A stretch of 48,523 nt of DNA. It comes from Verrucomicrobiales bacterium (GTDB lineage Bacteria; Verrucomicrobiota; Verrucomicrobiia; Verrucomicrobiales; DEV007). The first letter of the stretch is position 1. Each line of letters opens with the position of its first letter. The stretch is taken from NCBI GenBank assembly GCA_029213005.1, contig JARGPI010000042.1, forward strand, positions 1 through 48,523, written 5' to 3'. The notes under the pieces are model-generated. The model was not told the DNA's origin and searched no databases. It saw only the letters and a list, made by a program, of their open reading frames with translations. Position numbers and translations under genes: made by a program. Positions 24,376-32,733 of this stretch are shown one piece after another.

Positions 24376-26603
24376 CGGTTCTCATAGAGACTTAGCAGGA
24401 CCCGCTCAGGCGTCATAGGAGCTTTAAATTTTGCATCGTAATTGGGGTTGAAAGCCCGAATTGCGTTTTGAATGGCAAAGAAGCCGCCAAGTCCATACAT
24501 CAGGGGCGGCTCGCCCACCGCCTTGGATTTCTTAATGGCCAGTTTAGATCCCTCCCGTCCGAGCGGTTCAATTTCAACGATTTTCGGGGCGGAATAGATA
24601 TCGGGAATTTTGTAGGTTGAAAGAGCGTTGGAACGAAGTTGCCCCAACTCGTCATAAACAACTTCCTCCATGGTCATCCAGCCCAATCCCTGGACCAAGC
24701 CGCCTTCGATCTGTCCAATATCGATTTGCTCGCAGAATGAATTACCAAAATCATGAACCAGCTTTACATAGTCAAATTCGTAGGTTCCACGGATACAATC
24801 AACCGTCACGCTGATCAATGCGGTTCCGAAGACATGATAGGCAAAAGGGTGGCCTTTTTCTTCGCGCGGATCAAAATTAATCGCCGGAGTTGAGTAGTGA
24901 GCCGTTTCACTGAGGCAGACCCGGTTGATGAAGGCGGTGTCGATGATCTCCTCCCACTTCAGTTTGGTTTTTCGGCCATTGCGATACGCGATTTCGTTTA
25001 CAATTTCGATGCCTTTAAACTCGTTATGGAGTCTTTTCTTCAAAGCGAGGCAAGCTTTCTCGAGTGCTTTCCCATTCAGGTCAGCCGTAGCGCTGGCTGC
25101 GGAGGGAGAGGTGTTTGCCACCCGGGTTGTGTTAGTGGTTTCCAGCTTGATCCGGTCGGGATGAATCGAGAGCGTCTCCGCTGCGACGGCTACCATTTTG
25201 GTATTAACTCCCTGGCCCATTTCCACCGCACCGGTGCTGACCCCGACGCTCCCGTCCTGGTAGATATGTACCAGAGCGCGGGCATGATTCATCTGGGTTT
25301 TGGTGAATGAAATACCGAAACATATCGGCATGCGGGCGAATCCCTTTTTTGAGGCTGCATTTTCCCCGTTATAGCTTTCGACTTCGAGCTCAAGTTGCGC
25401 GGTGTCGTAGCGTTGCTCGGCGAGTTTCCAGGTGCGGCGGCCATTGGTTTGTCGCGAGATTTGGCCGAAGGGAAATTCATCATTGTCCCGGAGGAGATTG
25501 GCTTCCTGAATTTTGGAAGCGGGAACTCCCAGCTCAATCGCCGCTTTTGCGATGGCTGCTTCGATCACGAACATGCCCTGCGGTCCTCCAAACCCCCGGA
25601 AAGCGGTGTTCGGGGGGAGATTGGTTCGGCAACAGTAGGCGGTCCCTTTGAAATTCGGGATGTAGTAGCTGTTTGTGGCGTGAAATAAGGTTCGCTCCAG
25701 CACGGCGGGGGAAAGGTCGGCCGCGGCTCCCGCATTTTGGTAGTATTCCGCCTCGAAGGCTACGATGCGGAAATCTTCGTCTATACCGATTTTAAAATCG
25801 GAACTGTAAGGGTGCCGCTTTCCCGTCATTCGCATATCGTCCATGCGGTGGAGGACCAATTTGACGGGACGTTTCAGATGCTGGGCGGCAAGTGCTGCCA
25901 TGACTGCCCACGGAGTGGCCTGATCCTCTTTGCCTCCGAAGCCGCCGCCGAGACGAGTCACGTCAACTTCGATCAGATGCATCGGGATTCCGAGCACTTT
26001 GGCCGCGGTTCGTTGCACGGCGGTGGGTCCCTGAGTCGATGAAGAAATTCGGAGATGGCCGTTCTCCATCGGGACCGCGTAGGCTCCCTGGGTTTCAATA
26101 TAGAGATGTTCCTGGCCGCCGGTATCGGCGCGGCCTTCGAAGATATATTTACAGGTATCAAAAGCGGAGCTGGTGTCTCCCAGTGCAAAGGTTCGGGGTG
26201 CAATGATCAATTCGCCGCGGGCCCGGGCTTCGCGTGGATCGATGACAGGTTGTTCCGGCTTGATATCGAGTTCGACCAGTTTCACGGCGTGACGAGCCTC
26301 TGCCTCGGTTTCGGCGAGAACGATGGCGATGGGCTGACCACAAAAATGAACTTCTGATTCCGCGAAAAGCGGCTCGTCCGCGATGATTCCGCCAATCTGA
26401 TTCTGGCCGGGGATATCTCCCGCCGTCAGTATCGCGATCACTCCCGGTGCACCCTTCGCCGCTTTTAGATCAACGGATGTCAATTTCCCCCGGGCAACTG
26501 GTGAGTCGACTACCGCCGCATGCAGGGTCCGTTCGCTGATCGGGAGATCGTCGAGATAGAGCGATTGACCGGTAACGTGGTTCGGGGCGTCGATACTTCT
26601 CAT
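24372..26603 (-). CDS. xdhB: Xanthine dehydrogenase, molybdopterin-binding subunit
   Basis: 743 residues. Typical landmarks in order: HVTGQSLYLDDLP at the N-terminus, GGQEHLYIETQGAYAVP (Mo-pterin/substrate channel), LGGGFGGKEDQATPWA, the Arg-containing NTAFRGFGGPQGM, GAVEMGQGVNTKM, and the catalytic Glu in VGEPPLMYGLG near the end. The FRGFGGPQG and GEPP motifs fit xanthine dehydrogenase rather than CO or aldehyde enzymes. It hydroxylates hypoxanthine and xanthine to urate with XdhA. It overlaps xdhA by 4 bp and xdhC by 4 bp. Confidence 0.95.
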   Translation of the reverse strand: MRSIDAPNHVTGQSLYLDDLPISERTLHAAVVDSPVARGKLTSVDLKAAKGAPGVIAILTAGDIPGQNQIGGIIADEPLFAESEVHFCGQPIAIVLAETEAEARHAVKLVELDIKPEQPVIDPREARARGELIIAPRTFALGDTSSAFDTCKYIFEGRADTGGQEHLYIETQGAYAVPMENGHLRISSSTQGPTAVQRTAAKVLGIPMHLIEVDVTRLGGGFGGKEDQATPWAVMAALAAQHLKRPVKLVLHRMDDMRMTGKRHPYSSDFKIGIDEDFRIVAFEAEYYQNAGAAADLSPAVLERTLFHATNSYYIPNFKGTAYCCRTNLPPNTAFRGFGGPQGMFVIEAAIAKAAIELGVPASKIQEANLLRDNDEFPFGQISRQTNGRRTWKLAEQRYDTAQLELEVESYNGENAASKKGFARMPICFGISFTKTQMNHARALVHIYQDGSVGVSTGAVEMGQGVNTKMVAVAAETLSIHPDRIKLETTNTTRVANTSPSAASATADLNGKALEKACLALKKRLHNEFKGIEIVNEIAYRNGRKTKLKWEEIIDTAFINRVCLSETAHYSTPAINFDPREEKGHPFAYHVFGTALISVTVDCIRGTYEFDYVKLVHDFGNSFCEQIDIGQIEGGLVQGLGWMTMEEVVYDELGQLRSNALSTYKIPDIYSAPKIVEIEPLGREGSKLAIKKSKAVGEPPLMYGLGGFFAIQNAIRAFNPNYDAKFKAPMTPERVLLSLYENR

Positions 26604-27991
26604 ATCAAATCGGTGAGGGTGAAGTGGTCGGGAAACAGTTTGAGGAAATGGGCGAAGTACAGTTGGCGGAGCAGAAGGCGTTTGTATTCCTCACTACCCC
26701 GGACATCACTGATCGGCGAGATTTCCTGAGCCAAAATCTCGGCTCCGTTTTTGATCGTTTCCGCTGTTAAGCTTTGGTTGCGAAGTGCTTTAGAGGTTTG
26801 TTCCAGATAGCTGGGGGTCGGTCCGATACCGCCTGCTGAAAGGTGGATTTTTTTTATTCGGTTCTCATCGACTTTGATAAGCATCGCGGAATTGACGCTC
26901 GCGATGTCGAGATGAGTTCGTTTGCATACCTTTTCGAAATTGAAGTGAGTGTGCTTCTTCGGGATTCGGAACTCAACGGCCTCAACCAGATCACCGGGAG
27001 CCTTCGCGAGTGTTTTGTAGCCGAGGTAAAACTCCCGGAGGGGTAGACTTTTTTTCTTTTTACCGGAGAGGATAACCGTGGCGTTCAAAGCGAGAAAGAA
27101 TATCGTCAAATCCCCGATAGGGGAGGCGTTGACGAGGTTCCCCGCCAGTGTGCCCATATTCCGAATCGGTGTAGAGGAAACCAATTTGAGGTGTTGATTC
27201 AGCTCCGGGAAAATCCGGTTGAACTCTTCTGACTCCAACATCTCTGTGGCCGTGGTGTTAGCGGCGAGCCGACAGGTTTTTCCATTGATTTCAATTCCCG
27301 GACGGACCGCTTTCCGGGAAACCAGATTTACTTTCGCACCCGCCAAATCATCAGGGATCTGGACATAGAGATCGGTTCCGCCGCCGACAACGGTCGATGA
27401 AGTATGTTTTCCCGTCTTAACGTTTTTCAGGTCTTTTAGTTTTTCAGGGATATCGGTGAAATACTCCGGTATAAATCCGTCGCGAACCAGGTTTTCCACA
27501 TGGTTGATCTCCGGTATTTGTTCGACGATTTTATCAATACTTCGTTCGATCGACTTGTATCCGGTGCAGCGACAGATATTTCCATCGACTGACGCCACTG
27601 CAGTATCATGATTTGCCCGGGTGCAGGAAAGGCAATAGCCGGTCAGTGAAACCGCGAATCCCGGAGTGCAGAACCCGCACTGGCTGCCGCCTTCATCGAC
27701 GAGAGCCTGCTGGACCGGCGTTAGCTGCGGCATCGTCAGCCCGTCGATCGTCACGACATGTTTGCCGAAAGCGTTCCCCAGCGGCGAGATGCAGGAGGTG
27801 ACTGACCGGTAGCGAACTTTTCCATTGGTGTCGAGACTGCCGAGGAGAACAGTGCAGGCTCCGCAATCGCCTTCGCGGCAGCCGATCTTGGTTCCTTTCA
27901 AATGTTGCTCGTAACGAACAAAGTCGAGGAGGGTAATGCCCGGGGAGAGATCAGTTTGAATGATCCGATCGTTGAGGATGAGTTCATTCAT
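26600..27991 (-). CDS. xdhA: Xanthine dehydrogenase, FeS/FAD subunit
   Basis: About 463 residues. Two [2Fe-2S] domains: the plant-type CREGDCGACTVLLG (about 40-53) and the helical one with CGFCTPGF and CRCTGY. An FAD domain follows with VVGGGTDLYVQ and TLAGNLVNASPIGDL, then the CO-dehydrogenase flavoprotein C-terminal part. It passes electrons from the Mo centre via FeS to FAD and NAD. The start is the ATG at 27991 because an AAAGG site precedes it; an in-frame TTG at 28015 would overlap guaD. This FeS+FAD fusion matches the two-subunit XdhAB layout of Rhodobacter. Confidence 0.94.
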   Translation of the reverse strand: MNELILNDRIIQTDLSPGITLLDFVRYEQHLKGTKIGCREGDCGACTVLLGSLDTNGKVRYRSVTSCISPLGNAFGKHVVTIDGLTMPQLTPVQQALVDEGGSQCGFCTPGFAVSLTGYCLSCTRANHDTAVASVDGNICRCTGYKSIERSIDKIVEQIPEINHVENLVRDGFIPEYFTDIPEKLKDLKNVKTGKHTSSTVVGGGTDLYVQIPDDLAGAKVNLVSRKAVRPGIEINGKTCRLAANTTATEMLESEEFNRIFPELNQHLKLVSSTPIRNMGTLAGNLVNASPIGDLTIFFLALNATVILSGKKKKSLPLREFYLGYKTLAKAPGDLVEAVEFRIPKKHTHFNFEKVCKRTHLDIASVNSAMLIKVDENRIKKIHLSAGGIGPTPSYLEQTSKALRNQSLTAETIKNGAEILAQEISPISDVRGSEEYKRLLLRQLYFAHFLKLFPDHFTLTDLI

Positions 27992-28004
27992 TTCGAGCCT
28001 TTGA

Positions 28005-28475
28005 TTAGTATTCAAGTTTCATGTCACTGGTCGACCATTTTTGAAACGCCACGAGAGCTTCGTCCCGCATCAGTTGACTGGTTTTTAACTTTCTCCGGGT
28101 AATCGGCCTTTCGATTTCTTCATAGATAAACTGGTCGTCAAAAAGTATAGCAGCCGCGTCCTCTTTTGAGTTGCCGTAGTAGATATTGGTGAGGCGGGCC
28201 CAGTAGATTGCTCCGAGACACATCGGGCACGGTTCGCAGCTGCAGTAGATATCACAATCGGTGAGTTGAAAATCGCCGATTGCGTCACAGGCGGCTCTGA
28301 TCGCGACAACCTCGGCATGCGCCGTAGGGTCATTGCTCGAGGTCACCAGATTGGCACCCCGGGCGATGATTTCCGCATCCTTCACAATGACGGCACCAAA
28401 AGGTCCTCCATTTCCGCTTTCCACATTTTGAATCGAAACGGAAATCGCTTCGCGCATAAAGTCCTCTGGTTTCAT
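28005..28475 (-). CDS. guaD: Guanine deaminase
   Basis: 156 residues, small cytidine-deaminase-fold guanine deaminase like that of Bacillus subtilis. Zinc site: HAE in DPTAHAEVVAIRAA (about 52-54) and CEPCPMCLGAIYWAR (about 80-94). GGPFGAVIVKD, FDDQFIYEEIERP and the C-terminal ...KLEY are also shared with B. subtilis GuaD. It converts guanine to xanthine, the substrate of the next two genes, and is the first gene of the operon. It is divergent from the beta-propeller gene. Confidence 0.94.
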   Translation of the reverse strand: MKPEDFMREAISVSIQNVESGNGGPFGAVIVKDAEIIARGANLVTSSNDPTAHAEVVAIRAACDAIGDFQLTDCDIYCSCEPCPMCLGAIYWARLTNIYYGNSKEDAAAILFDDQFIYEEIERPITRRKLKTSQLMRDEALVAFQKWSTSDMKLEY

Positions 28476-28543
28476 ATCTCACCTTAAACATCTCCTTTTT
28501 GACGCCCTTTGTAAATCGTGGAAAGTGCCGTACTCTCGTCTCA

Positions 28544-30043
28544 ATGCGTTGGTTTTTCTTTTTTGCGATCTCGCTCTCCCTTTCGAATAGTTATGCCCAG
28601 GTCACGGAGTGGTCGGTGGTGCGGGATGAAAATATTCTCTGGAAAACGATGCTTCCGGAAGGCGGGCAAAGTGCGGTTACGATTTCGGAGGGACGGGTTT
28701 TCACCACGATGCACAGTCAGGTTGAAGCCGGGGACCCGCTGACCGAACCGAATATCGTGGGCCTCTGTCTCGATTCGAAGACGGGCGAGATTCTCTGGGA
28801 GATCCAGCTCCCCGGCACCGATCCGGTTCAGATGGCGGGCATTTTTTCCGATGCAACAACATTTGCCCCGATTGTCGAAGGGGACAAAGTCTGGTTTTTC
28901 AATCGGTGTGGTTCGATGGGGTGTTTCGAGGTTGCGACGGGTGACAAAATCTGGCTTCGCACCTTTCTACCCCGTCCTCGACACACCAATCGTCAATGCG
29001 AACCGCTGCTGGTGGGCGATTTGATTCTGACGGTCGAGGTAAAAGACAAAGAGGCGGGGCAGCAGATGAAGCGCCATAAACCGGCTCCGGAGGGGATCGA
29101 TCCTCGCGAGGTTTGGACCTACCTCCATGCGATCGACAAAAATACCGGAGAGATTCGCTGGATTGGTAAACCGGGAACGTCGATTCACAATACTCCCCGC
29201 GTCGGTGAGATGGCTGATGGCACGATTGCCGTCGCGCACGGGCGGGGCGGGGGGCACGGTCCTCTGGAACGCCCTTTTGGGATGAGTTTGACGCGGGTCT
29301 CCGACGGGGAAACGCTGTGGTCCACCGATCTCGGGAAATGCGAAGCCAGCTTTCAGGCTCACTGGGATCAGCGATTTGGTTACTGGTGGAGAGGTCGCGA
29401 ACATCTCGTGCTGGATGTGGAGAATGGAAACCTTTTGAGGTCTCAGGATGTGTGCGGGAAGGTGGATTACTGCCAGTTTGATGAATCCGCTCAGACCTGG
29501 AAAACGGAAAAAGATATCTCGGTGAAAGGCGGGAAACGCATGCCGATGACGAATCAAACCAATATCGTAGTCGGGGATTGGCACTACTTTCTGGCTCACG
29601 AAATTTTCGCGATCGGTCGGGTTCATGTTATTTCCGGTAAAACTGAATACTTACAGTTACCGGTGCAGATTGTTTCGAAAACGGGTTCTCAAAAGCCTGA
29701 CCTTATCTGGTCGAAGGAGTCTGCAATTTTGAATGATACCAAAAACTCCCGGGGAATTGATATCGTGACCGATAAGCGGACCAAAGGCACCGGGTGGGGG
29801 CATGTCAGTGCGGCAATGCCTACTTTGGTGGGAAGGAATCTCTATGTGCCGGTTATGAATGGCACAGTCTATGTAATCGATACCGAAGCGGAGCGACTCA
29901 ATGAAAATGCGCTGGTGGCAGTAAACGACCTCGGGGTGGCGGGCGAGACCTGGTCACTGTCAAATTTCACCTACGACTCCAGCACGGGGAGGCTTTACGC
30001 CCGCACGATGAAAGAGGTGATTTGCATCGGGAAAAGCGAGTGA
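28544..30043 (+). CDS. Exported PQQ-type beta-propeller protein
   Basis: About 499 residues from the ATG at 28544, which starts a clean signal peptide (RWFFFFAISLSLSNSYAQ); the frame remains open 45 bp upstream. At least five blade repeats of the PQQ/Trp-docking type are visible: LDSKTGEILWEIQLPG, FEVATGDKIWLRTFLP, IDKNTGEIRWIGKPG, SDGETLWSTDLGK and LDVENGNLLRSQDV. No quinoprotein dehydrogenase catalytic motif or heme motif was seen, so an enzyme role is not supported. PVC bacteria carry many such secreted propellers of unknown ligand. It is convergent with the ABC gene (2 bp between). Confidence 0.85.
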   Translation: MRWFFFFAISLSLSNSYAQVTEWSVVRDENILWKTMLPEGGQSAVTISEGRVFTTMHSQVEAGDPLTEPNIVGLCLDSKTGEILWEIQLPGTDPVQMAGIFSDATTFAPIVEGDKVWFFNRCGSMGCFEVATGDKIWLRTFLPRPRHTNRQCEPLLVGDLILTVEVKDKEAGQQMKRHKPAPEGIDPREVWTYLHAIDKNTGEIRWIGKPGTSIHNTPRVGEMADGTIAVAHGRGGGHGPLERPFGMSLTRVSDGETLWSTDLGKCEASFQAHWDQRFGYWWRGREHLVLDVENGNLLRSQDVCGKVDYCQFDESAQTWKTEKDISVKGGKRMPMTNQTNIVVGDWHYFLAHEIFAIGRVHVISGKTEYLQLPVQIVSKTGSQKPDLIWSKESAILNDTKNSRGIDIVTDKRTKGTGWGHVSAAMPTLVGRNLYVPVMNGTVYVIDTEAERLNENALVAVNDLGVAGETWSLSNFTYDSSTGRLYARTMKEVICIGKSE

Positions 30044-30045
30044 TT

Positions 30046-31533
30046 TCACTGGGCTGGGCCGGTTGCCAGTTGCATAATGGCTTCTTCACTCAGTTCATCG
30101 CGCTTTAACTCTCCGGTGATGAGGCCTTCGTGCATCACGAGGGTGCGGTCGCTCATCCCGAGGATTTCCTCCATTTCGCTGGAGACAAAAAGAATCGCGA
30201 CGCCGCGGTCGGAAAGCTCCTCCATCAGTGCATAGATTTCCTGTTTTGCTCCGATGTCGATGCCCCGCGTTGGCTCATCGAGAAACAGGATTTTCGGATT
30301 CATGGCGAGCCATTTGCCCAAAACAACTTTTTGTTGGTTTCCGCCGGATAAATAGCGAACCACTTGATTGGCCGAAGGCGTTTTAATACGCATTCGATCG
30401 ATCATTTTGGTAGCGATTTCGTCCTCTTTTTCCGGATTGCGAAATCCATAGCTGGCATCGCGTTTGATACTGGCAAGGCTCAGGTTTTCTCCGACTTCCA
30501 TATCGAGGACGAGTCCCTGTTCCTTTCGATCTTCGGGGACGAGAGCCAGACCGACCGCGATGGCTTCGCGGGGTGTCGCGATCGTTAATTCTGTTCCATC
30601 GATTTTGATGGATCCCCCTAAAGCCGGGGTGATTCCGAAAATCGTTTCCAGCACTTCGGTTCTCCCCGCGCCGACGAGGCCTGCCATGCCCACGATTTCC
30701 CCTGCTTTGATTGAGAAATTTACCCGGCAGGTCGGGAAGCGCGGGCTGATTAAATCTTTGACTTCGAGCAGCGGTTTCCCGGTTTTACCCGGACTGTGGT
30801 CATAGAACTGAGACAGGTCGCGACCCACCATCATGCTGACCATCTTGTCGTGGGTGATTTCGTCTTTCTGTAGTTCCCCGGCGTTTTCGCCATCGCGCAG
30901 CACGACGACACGGTCGGACAGCCGGATCACTTCACTGAGTCGGTGGGATATATAGACCACACTGACTCCACGGCTCCGGAGATCATCCACGACATCGAAA
31001 AGTTTCGCCGTTTCTTTCTGCGAAAGACTCGAAGTTGGCTCGTCCATGATGAGAACTTTCGCATTGATCGAAAGGGCTTTTGCGATTTCGACGAGCTGTT
31101 GTTTCCCTATCGTCAGATCACCGACTTCGGTAGTGGGATCGATAGTTAAACCAACCATGTCGAGGTATTTTTCGGCACGTTCCTGAATGGCGGCTTCGTC
31201 GATGAAACCGCGTTTGACCGGTTCCCGTCCGAGAAAAATGTTGGCTCCGGCGCTCAGATTGGTAGCGAGGTTTAACTCCTGGTGGATCAGCGCAATGCCT
31301 GCGGCGAGTCCTGACTCCACAGAGTTGAGCGTGATCGGTTTGCCTTCGAGAATGATGGTTCCTTCTGACGGATGTTGAACTCCGGCGAGGATTTTCATCA
31401 AGGTGCTTTTTCCGGCCCCGTTTTCACCGATCAGCGAAATGACCTCTCCTTTTTCAATCGAGAAATTAACCCGGTGGAGGGCTCTGACCCCGGGAAAGGT
31501 TTTTCCGATATCTTTAACTTCGAGGAGAGGCAT
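30046..31533 (-). CDS. Sugar ABC importer ATP-binding protein, RbsA/MglA type
   Basis: 495 residues with two fused ABC domains. The first has Walker A GENGAGKSTLMKILAG (about 37-52), Q-loop region LIHQELNLATNL and Walker B VLIMDEPTSSLS. The second has a divergent Walker A (GLVGAGRTEVLETIFG), signature LSGGNQQKVVLGKWLA and ILFLDEPTRGIDIGAKQEI. This matches CUT2 family ribose/galactose/xylose importers, in which the C-terminal site is degenerate. The partner permease and substrate-binding protein are not in this window; the downstream neighbour is on the other strand. It starts 6 bp after the sugar kinase-like gene, so the two form an operon. Confidence 0.93.
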   Translation of the reverse strand: MPLLEVKDIGKTFPGVRALHRVNFSIEKGEVISLIGENGAGKSTLMKILAGVQHPSEGTIILEGKPITLNSVESGLAAGIALIHQELNLATNLSAGANIFLGREPVKRGFIDEAAIQERAEKYLDMVGLTIDPTTEVGDLTIGKQQLVEIAKALSINAKVLIMDEPTSSLSQKETAKLFDVVDDLRSRGVSVVYISHRLSEVIRLSDRVVVLRDGENAGELQKDEITHDKMVSMMVGRDLSQFYDHSPGKTGKPLLEVKDLISPRFPTCRVNFSIKAGEIVGMAGLVGAGRTEVLETIFGITPALGGSIKIDGTELTIATPREAIAVGLALVPEDRKEQGLVLDMEVGENLSLASIKRDASYGFRNPEKEDEIATKMIDRMRIKTPSANQVVRYLSGGNQQKVVLGKWLAMNPKILFLDEPTRGIDIGAKQEIYALMEELSDRGVAILFVSSEMEEILGMSDRTLVMHEGLITGELKRDELSEEAIMQLATGPAQ

Positions 31534-31539
31534 GTTTCT

Positions 31540-32649
31540 TTAGATAAGGGTTTCCAGAACCCGGCGGATTTTAGGCTCCCGCGCTTCTATACTTTCGCAG
31601 AGGGCAAATTGGACGCGGGCGCGATTTAGATTCTGTCCTTCGTAGATCGTTTTGAAGTAGACGTCGCCGGCGAGATAGTCAGTGAAGAAGCGGAGGCCGA
31701 GTTCGAAGGCGATGAGACGGATTGAATCAAACAGGTATTTGTTATCCGCTTCGGTAAGGAATTCGCTGGCTTCGCGGAGGTAGCCTTTCACGAGGGCTTC
31801 GAATAGATCAACGTCGAAGAAGACTTCGCTCAGATCGCTGGTTTCCTCTCCGGCGGGGTTGCAACTACTCCGGACCGCGTCACCAAAATCGTAGTGGATC
31901 AGACCGGGCTTTACCGTATCGAGATCGATGATGCAGGTACCTTTTCCGGTAAACTGATCGATCATAATATTGGTGATTTTGGGATCCCCGTGGATCGGGC
32001 GAAGTTGTAGCTCGCCGGAGTCCTGAGCATCCTGAAGTACCGAAACAAAGTCGCGGCGGTTTTCGACGAATCGTCCCAGCCGCATCGCCTCCATCGAAGC
32101 ATTGAGCAGCTCCTGACCTTTATTGGTCTGAAGCGCCTTGTCATAGTTGGCTAGGTAGTCCGGGGTGATATGGAAACCGGGCAGGGTATCCTGCAAATTA
32201 TCGATCGGGCACTGTGAAATGATTCGCTGGAAATGACCGAGGACTCTCCCGGCTTCGGTAGCGACTTCGGGACTTTCGACTTTTTCGAAACTCTTGGTGC
32301 TCGCGATCATCGAGAGACCGCGCCAGTATTCACCGGCTTCGTCGATCACGTAATCCTCCCCGCTTTTGGTCGTCAGGACCCGGGGCAGTTGCCAGATCCG
32401 GTCGGAAGCATCGGCTTCATCCTCGATTCGCTGGTGGGCGAAGTCGGTGACGATTTTCATGTTCGACATCACCGCTGCGGGATCTTTGAAAACCGCCTGA
32501 TTGATTTTCTGAAGGACAAACTGCTCTTCGGAAAAGGTGGTTCGCATGATGACCCGGTAAGTGTCATTCACATTTCCCGCGCCGAGCGGTTGCAGGGTGA
32601 CGAGTCGCCCCGGAACATCGAATTGTGTGGCTACTTTACTGGCTGACAT
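31540..32649 (-). CDS. APH-fold phosphotransferase, NahK-like sugar kinase
   Basis: 369 residues. The nucleotide-binding start LQPLGAGNVNDTYRV, QFVLQKINQAVF, catalytic loop PIHGDPKITNIMID and metal site GTCIIDLDTVKPGLIHYDFGDAVRS define the aminoglycoside phosphotransferase fold. The closest remembered match is N-acetylhexosamine 1-kinase (NahK), which makes GlcNAc/GalNAc-1-phosphate; the exact substrate is not shown. With the RbsA-like ATPase 6 bp downstream it forms a sugar uptake/phosphorylation pair. A triple palindrome array (32665-32725) sits 16-76 bp before its start. Confidence 0.85.
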   Translation of the reverse strand: MSASKVATQFDVPGRLVTLQPLGAGNVNDTYRVIMRTTFSEEQFVLQKINQAVFKDPAAVMSNMKIVTDFAHQRIEDEADASDRIWQLPRVLTTKSGEDYVIDEAGEYWRGLSMIASTKSFEKVESPEVATEAGRVLGHFQRIISQCPIDNLQDTLPGFHITPDYLANYDKALQTNKGQELLNASMEAMRLGRFVENRRDFVSVLQDAQDSGELQLRPIHGDPKITNIMIDQFTGKGTCIIDLDTVKPGLIHYDFGDAVRSSCNPAGEETSDLSEVFFDVDLFEALVKGYLREASEFLTEADNKYLFDSIRLIAFELGLRFFTDYLAGDVYFKTIYEGQNLNRARVQFALCESIEAREPKIRRVLETLI

Positions 32650-32664
32650 AGATAATATTTCTCG

Positions 32665-32725
32665 ACTGTACAGGGTACAGTTCTTGGTTGTACAGGGTAC
32701 AATTTCAAACGGTACCGGGTACCGT
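32665..32725. repeat. Three-copy 22-bp-period palindrome array (locus C)
   Basis: Copy 1 (32665-32681) ACTGTAC-AGG-GTACAGT and copy 3 (32709-32725) ACGGTAC-CGG-GTACCGT have perfect 7-bp arms. Copy 2 (32687-32703) GTTGTAC-AGG-GTACAAT has one G-T pair at the outer edge. The spacers are tcttg and ttcaa. Centres are at 32673, 32695 and 32717, so both steps are exactly 22 bp. It fills most of the 84-bp gap between the kinase start and the stop of the lactonase-like gene. Confidence 0.97.
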
Positions 32726-32733
32726 CTGGCTTT

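Noticed and set aside
28499..28543. Upstream start for the beta-propeller gene
   Set aside because: It would put 15 polar residues before a good signal peptide; the ATG at 28544 is preferred.
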